DNA of 53,937 nucleotides. It comes from JBFMFH01 sp040752275. GTDB lineage: Bacteria > Acidobacteriota > Vicinamibacteria > Vicinamibacterales > JAKQTR01. Position 1 is the stretch's first letter, and every line of letters starts with the position of its first letter. The notes below the pieces were generated by a model that saw nothing but the letters and a program-made list of their open reading frames with translations, had not been told where the DNA came from and did no database searches. A program made the translations under genes and the position numbers. Positions 49,871 through 53,937 of the stretch are shown here, piece by piece. Location: the NCBI GenBank assembly GCA_040752275.1, contig JBFMFH010000075.1, positions 1 to 53,937 of the forward strand, given 5' to 3'.

Positions 49871-50386
49871 CGCGTCCCTCCCAGCGTCACCCCAAGATGG
49901 CGCTGGCACCGAGGGCTGACACTTCCAAGGCATGCAGCCATCGTGCCAGGGACGACTCTTCGGAATTGCAGGCGTTTCCCTGTCCTCTCGCACTTCCGGC
50001 CTGCGCCGACTGTCCACCCGGTGAGACGCGGCAGGCGACAGAGCGACTCGGGCCGACGCGGAGGCCGCCGGCAGTGAACGTCGCCGTTGACCGGTCCGTG
50101 AAGAGGGGGTATGCGGACGTGGGCCCTCGCGACCATCCGAGCTGTCTCGCCGCATCGCTCGTGGCGCTCCGATACGATCGTGCGGAAGAACTCTGGTTGC
50201 ACCTGCCGTGCCGAGGCAAGGTGTCAGAGATCAGATCGGGCCCCAATGCCGCGTTCCGCGGCGCGCGCGCGGATCTCGCCCTTGCGGCTGCACGGGTCCA
50301 TCGGTGTGTCCTCGTTGAGCGCTCTCCCACGCGGCTGTCCGGCCCGAGTCCCGAGTCCCGAATCCCGAATCCCGGCGTCGAAGCCG
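49871..50386. other. Gene-free 516 nt with heptad tract 3
   Basis: No supportable gene on either strand. At 50346-50373 there are four heptads: GAGTCCC twice and GAATCCC twice, just beyond the 3' end of the ECF operon. Confidence 0.55.
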
Positions 50387-51295
50387 CTACTTGATCGTGT
50401 ATCCCGCGGGCACCTCGAAGAGCGAGGCATCGGGCTCGGCGCGGCTGATTCCCGACAGCCGGTACGTCGTCTCACCGGTTCGCGGGTCGGCGTGGCGCGT
50501 CATCACCAGGACCTTGAGTTCCGGCGACGTCCATTCCTCGGAGGTGATCGTGATCGGCAGCACGTTGCCGATCGCGCCCGCGGGGATGACCGTGGTCGTA
50601 CGGCTGCCTCTGGCCTCGACACCGTCGAAGCTCCGCACGCCCAGGTCGTCCCTCGCGGACGTCCGTTCTGCCCCGGACGCCTCGTGGACCATGGTGGCCG
50701 CCTGCTGAGTCTTGTGCTCGGCTTCCTTGAGGGCCTGGAGTGTGCCTTGTGCTCGCTTGAGTTCGGCCTCGTGTGCGGCCTTGAGCTCGACCACCGTGAA
50801 TGTCAGGGGCCTTGTCGTCGCGATCCCGGCCCCGGCGCCACGGCCGGCCGAGGTCGCGTGCACCGTGCCAAGGCCTATGCGCTGCGCAACGTTCTTCTCG
50901 GGGACGAGCTGGTAGCTCGTGCGGCCCGCCGGATCGCTGATGACCACGCTCTTCACCTGGCCGTCAGCCGTCAAGGTCTCGTTGCGCGTGCGTCCCTTCG
51001 AGTCGCGGTAGATCCGCGACACCGACCGCTTAAGGATCCGGTTGCCGTCGGCGAGCGTCTGGACCGTCTCGCTCACCGCTTCGGCCGAGTACGGCGCGCC
51101 GGTCACAGGTCCGGGCACGATGGAGACTCGGACCGTCGCCGGCTGCACCTCCGTCAGCACCTGAAGGTGCTGCTCCAGCACCGCTTGGGCGTGCCGTTCG
51201 GCTGCGGCCCTGACCTGGTGCTCGTGTGCGACAATCTGCGCGCCGGCCGTTGCCGCGAGCCCCGCTACGATCAACGTCATCACCGTTGTCTTCAT
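50387..51295 (-). CDS. Exported protein of unknown function, third gene of the ECF operon
   Basis: The 302-residue product has a signal peptide (VMTLIVAGLAATAGAQIVA). The mature part includes ILKRSVSRIYRDSKGRTRNE and VISDPAGRTSYQLV, strand-rich, then a coiled-coil segment (VVELKAAHEAELKRAQGTLQ) and LKVLVMTRHADPRTGETTYR, ending SLFEVPAGYTIK. This beta-rich pattern resembles putative periplasmic proteins encoded next to acidobacterial ECF sigma/anti-sigma pairs. Its ATG overlaps the anti-sigma stop by 4 nt. Function unknown; perhaps the envelope sensor or output of the sigma pathway. Confidence 0.65.
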   Translation of the reverse strand: MKTTVMTLIVAGLAATAGAQIVAHEHQVRAAAERHAQAVLEQHLQVLTEVQPATVRVSIVPGPVTGAPYSAEAVSETVQTLADGNRILKRSVSRIYRDSKGRTRNETLTADGQVKSVVISDPAGRTSYQLVPEKNVAQRIGLGTVHATSAGRGAGAGIATTRPLTFTVVELKAAHEAELKRAQGTLQALKEAEHKTQQAATMVHEASGAERTSARDDLGVRSFDGVEARGSRTTTVIPAGAIGNVLPITITSEEWTSPELKVLVMTRHADPRTGETTYRLSGISRAEPDASLFEVPAGYTIK

Positions 51296-51924
51296 CGTGT
51301 GCTCCCCTGATTGGATGCGGAATTCACGAACCTGATCGCCCGGGGCAATTCGTCCTGCCCCACCAGCACATCGGCCTCGACCACACCACCGGGCGGGCCT
51401 GGCGCGACCTCGAGACCGTAGGCCGGGAGCACCGCGACGGGCAGCTCCACCCGGACGATGCGTCCACTCTCGAACGGCGGGAGACCCACGGCCGCCGGCA
51501 GAGTGACGAACGCCAACTCTTCGCTGGCAGCCGGCAACTCGGGTGGGCTCGGAGCGCGCCGGCGCGCCAACCCCTGCCCCAGCACGACCGCCAGGATCAC
51601 CGCGGCCGCCGCGGCCAGCCAGCGACGGGGCCCAGGGCGCGCACGCGCGAACAGACGAGCAGCCCTGCGCGGGTGTGGCCCGGCCTGCCGCGCAAACGCC
51701 CGCAGCAGATCCTCCTCGATCGCGGCCGAACGAGACGACGCCTCGGCCGCACCGGCGACAGCCCGGAGCGCCACGGTCAGGCGCCGCTCCTGCGCGAGCC
51801 GCAATCCGCACGTAGGACACTCGGCGAGGTGGCGGCCGAGATGACTGGTGGCCTGGGCATCCAGGTCGGCGCCGCGGGCCAGCTCGACCAGGTCCGACTC
51901 GTAGTCGCGGCAGGGTGTCTTCAT
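51292..51924 (-). CDS. Zinc-containing anti-sigma factor
   Basis: The 210-residue membrane protein has an N-terminal zf-HC2 anti-sigma domain: HLGRHLAECPTCGLRL (H-x3-C-x2-C) with an upstream Cys5, a single membrane segment (LAAAAAVILAVVLGQGL, about residues 103-119) and a periplasmic part of about 90 residues. It should hold the ECF sigma factor at the membrane until an envelope signal. Its ATG overlaps the sigma gene stop by 4 nt. Confidence 0.85.
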   Translation of the reverse strand: MKTPCRDYESDLVELARGADLDAQATSHLGRHLAECPTCGLRLAQERRLTVALRAVAGAAEASSRSAAIEEDLLRAFARQAGPHPRRAARLFARARPGPRRWLAAAAAVILAVVLGQGLARRRAPSPPELPAASEELAFVTLPAAVGLPPFESGRIVRVELPVAVLPAYGLEVAPGPPGGVVEADVLVGQDELPRAIRFVNSASNQGSTR

Positions 51925-52604
51925 ACGGCTCCTGTTCCCGACCGGCTCATTCGCAGGGTCCCGGCCACGCGTGGCCGTGGTTCGGGCTCCGCGTCTTCGG
52001 GCTCCACCGTCCGCGCGTCAGCTTCACGAAAGGCCAAGGCTGCCACCTTCGCCGCGAGCAACGCCCGGGCGCGGTGCAGCCGCGAGCGCACCGTGCCAAC
52101 CGGGCACCCGGCCGCCTGCGCCGCCTCCGCGTACGCCAGTTCCTGCAGGTCGCACAGCACCAACGCCTCGCGATACGGCAGCGGCAGGGTCTGGATCGCG
52201 CGGCGCAGTGCGTCGATGCGCTCGGTTCTGAGCAGGCCGTCCAGCGGGTCCACCGAATCGCGACCCCATGCGCATGGCTCCCGGCCGCCCGCAAGCTCGT
52301 CCGGCGCAGGCCGGCTGTCGCGCGCCAGGCGCTGCCTGGCGCAGTTGCGGGCGATGCCGCAGAGCCACGCCGTGACCGTCGCGCGGCCGGCGTCGTACCG
52401 GGCCGCGTCCCGCATGACGATCAGGAACACGTCCTGGACGATGTCGTCGGCCGTGGCCGCCGAGCCGGTCAGGTGGAGGGCGAACCGGAACACGTCCGGA
52501 TGGCGCCGCCTGAAGAGTTCGGTGAAGGCGTTCGCATCCCCGGCCGCCACGAGCCTCAGCAGGCGGTCGTCGGGGATTCGGTTGGTCGGCGGTTCGGCGG
52601 CCAT
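51921..52604 (-). CDS. ECF-family RNA polymerase sigma factor
   Basis: The 227-residue product has region 2 (AFTELFRRRHPDVFRFALHL, DDIVQDVFLIVMRDAARY, VTAWLCGIARNCAR) and region 4 (LPLPYREALVLCDLQELAYA, EAAQAAGCPVGTVRSRLHRA). A 40-residue Pro/Arg-rich C-terminal extension follows. ATG 52604 has AGGGAGGG just upstream. It is the first gene of a coupled three-gene operon with its anti-sigma factor. Likely autoregulated: GGAACC lies 51 nt upstream. Confidence 0.92.
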   Translation of the reverse strand: MAAEPPTNRIPDDRLLRLVAAGDANAFTELFRRRHPDVFRFALHLTGSAATADDIVQDVFLIVMRDAARYDAGRATVTAWLCGIARNCARQRLARDSRPAPDELAGGREPCAWGRDSVDPLDGLLRTERIDALRRAIQTLPLPYREALVLCDLQELAYAEAAQAAGCPVGTVRSRLHRARALLAAKVAALAFREADARTVEPEDAEPEPRPRVAGTLRMSRSGTGAV

Positions 52605-52654
52605 GCCCTCCCTGTACGACGTCCTCGCGGAATATTCAGTTGGGAGCTCGCAAA

Positions 52655-52660
52655 GGTTCC
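52655..52660 (-). promoter_or_regulatory. Possible ECF -35 element (GGAACC)
   Basis: GGAACC on the minus strand, 51 nt before the sigma gene start, matches the usual ECF -35 core GGAAC. The -10 is not certain. Confidence 0.35.
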
Positions 52661-52722
52661 CGAAGTTCTCGGCGGAGTGACGCGGTCGTATCCCGGCGCG
52701 CACCCTTCAGGTCTAATGACGT

Positions 52723-53748
52723 ATGGCAGTCCGGCGACCGCCCACCGCGGCGGCACTGGCCATCGCGCTCGCCTGCGGCGCCGCCTGCAGCAGTGCCTCG
52801 TCCGCCACGACGACGGCGCCAACCTCGCCCTCCTCGCAGCCGCCCGCCGGTGCAACGGGCTGCGCGCGCACCAGCACGGGACTCGTCCCTCTTACAGACC
52901 TCGGCGCACGCACCTACGCGGGCGAAGCCGGCGGCCTCTACCCTACCGGCAACGCGCGGCCCGGCGCGCACGACGCAACGGGCCAGACCCTGGCGCGTCA
53001 GATTGGCCCGGTCGATACCGAGGGACGCCCCGATCCCGGCGGTCGCTACGCCTTCGTTTCGATTGGCATGTCGAATACGACCCAGGAGTTCTCGGTCTTC
53101 AAGGCGAGCGCGGATGCCGACCCGCAGAAGGACCCGCGGCTCGCCATCGTCGACGGTGCCCAGGGAGGCATGACCGCCCAGGCCTGGTCCTCGCCGGGCT
53201 GCACCTGCTGGTCGGTGCTCGAGACGCGGCTGCGGAGCGCTGGCCTCACGAACCACCAGGTCGCCGCGGCCTGGGTGAAACTCGCCAACTCGAATCCGCG
53301 CGGCGACTTCCGCCGCGAGGCCGAGCTGATGCGGGATCAGATCGGCGGCGTCCTCCGCCAGCTCAGGGTCCGCTTTCCACATCTGCGCCTGGCGTATCTC
53401 TCGAGCCGTACCTACGGCGGCTACGCGACGACGACGCTCAACCCGGAGCCGTACGCCTACGAGAGCGGGTTCGCCGTAAAGTGGGTCATCGAGCAGCAGC
53501 TCGCCGGCGCCGGCGGGCTCGGCCTCGACGAGAACGGCGCGGGCGACGTGCCGTGGCTCTCGTGGGGACCGTATCTCTGGGCCGACGGCCTCACACCGCG
53601 ATCGGACGGCCTCATCTGGACCTGCGCCGACTTCGCCGACGATGGAACGCATCCCAGCGCGTCGGGCCGGCGGAAGGTGGCCGACCTGCTGCTGCAGTTC
53701 GTGCGGACGGACCGAACGGCGCGCGAGTGGTATCTCGCGGGTCAGTGA
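52723..53748 (+). CDS. SGNH-hydrolase-like lipoprotein
   Basis: The 341-residue product starts with a lipoprotein signal (ALAIALACGAAC, lipobox ending at Cys18), then a Ser/Thr/Pro linker. The core has YAFVSIGMSNTTQEF, which is in the place of the SGNH nucleophile block although the usual GDS is replaced, and the C-terminal FADDGTHPSASG, which carries the Asp/His pair. It may be an esterase on carbohydrate or an inactive relative. It is divergent from the ECF sigma gene. Confidence 0.65.
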   Translation: MAVRRPPTAAALAIALACGAACSSASSATTTAPTSPSSQPPAGATGCARTSTGLVPLTDLGARTYAGEAGGLYPTGNARPGAHDATGQTLARQIGPVDTEGRPDPGGRYAFVSIGMSNTTQEFSVFKASADADPQKDPRLAIVDGAQGGMTAQAWSSPGCTCWSVLETRLRSAGLTNHQVAAAWVKLANSNPRGDFRREAELMRDQIGGVLRQLRVRFPHLRLAYLSSRTYGGYATTTLNPEPYAYESGFAVKWVIEQQLAGAGGLGLDENGAGDVPWLSWGPYLWADGLTPRSDGLIWTCADFADDGTHPSASGRRKVADLLLQFVRTDRTAREWYLAGQ

Positions 53749-53937
53749 GGCCAGATCGTCCTGCCGGCCGGGCTTCGCCGCCGGGACCTGACCTTCGACT
53801 GCGGCGCCTTGCTAGTGCCCTGGAACCGTGATGCCTCACACAATTCCCGGGCGGGGCATCCCGCCTGGCGGCGTTGCTCCTCCCTCACATACCGGGAGTA
53901 TGCTCAGTCGTCGCGCCTTGCCAGCCGGGCGCCGCGC
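53749..53937. other. Window end, no gene seen
   Basis: 189 nt with a small dyad, CATAC-CGGGA-GTATG (53888-53902 approximately), in a block that resembles widespread intergenic repeats in other bacteria. No frame is convincing; the next gene may start beyond the edge. Confidence 0.35.

Noticed and set aside
49887..50330. 148-residue minus-strand frame in the gap before the PEGA gene
   Set aside because: Low-complexity Arg/Ala/Ser composition, no ribosome site, and no second line of support.
53749..53937. Start of a further gene at the right edge
   Set aside because: No frame shows a convincing start or family pattern within the visible 189 nt.

Overview
The window is GC-rich DNA (about two thirds G+C) from a soil- or sediment-type bacterium. 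The gene set fits Acidobacteriota, probably a Vicinamibacteria-like lineage. The evidence is four large two-domain ABC-permease (ADOP/MacB-FtsX type) genes, one with its own PadR regulator; two VWFA proteins of the kind abundant in Acidobacteria, each with a TPR partner; a BlaI/M56 pair; an ECF sigma/anti-sigma operon; a secreted Gly-rich S9 peptidase; and many toxin-antitoxin loci. The taxonomic call is inference from gene content, because there is no rRNA or marker gene here.

Layout. 0-2.8 kb: the 3' part of a serine dehydrogenase proteinase (SDH/SppA-like) gene, a frameshifted IS1-type transposase remnant, a DUF5343 gene and a decayed small gene. 2.8-5 kb: TPR gene and VWFA gene overlapping by ATGA. 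5-7.6 kb: ADOP permease. 7.7-10.2 kb: SecA paralogue with Arg in place of the Walker A Lys and a C-terminal membrane segment. 10.3-14.8 kb: DUF4143 AAA protein, DUF4256 protein, a duplicated tail of an M56 peptidase and two TA modules. 14.9-25.4 kb: PadR, a broken ADOP gene, a DUF1579-like exported protein, an SDR, a secreted esterase-like protein, asparagine synthetase and an intact ADOP permease. 25.5-30 kb: BlaI/M56 pair, PIN TA module and a second broken ADOP gene. 30-35 kb: NTF2-like protein, a broken membrane protein, an esterase-TPR-VWFA operon whose TPR-VWFA part lies between 84-bp direct repeats, a nucleotidyltransferase and a TIGR04076 protein. 35-41 kb: chorismate-mutase fragment, 5'-nucleotidase-type phosphoesterase, CGNR zinc-finger protein, QueG-like Fe-S protein, and a tyrA-ilvE amino-acid pair. 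41-43.3 kb: two nucleotidyltransferase-based TA-like pairs. 43.5-53.9 kb: S9 peptidase, serine/threonine dehydratase, a second copy of the Phd/PIN module, a PEGA-type exported protein, an ECF sigma/anti-sigma/exported-protein operon and an SGNH-like lipoprotein.

Themes. (1) The TPR-VWFA pair occurs twice with the same order and the same translational coupling, so it behaves as one functional unit; one copy carries structural signs of insertion or duplication. (2) Several genes exist twice as a whole gene plus a 3'-end copy (M56 tail, esterase tail, chorismate mutase domain), and one TA locus is duplicated whole with its promoter. (3) Most TA and BlaI promoters have the -10 box 6-9 nt before the start codon, which implies leaderless mRNAs. 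(4) Intergenic DNA carries 7-bp tandem repeats and a palindromic element with 11-bp repeats. Functions come from motif and family recognition only; no database search was possible.
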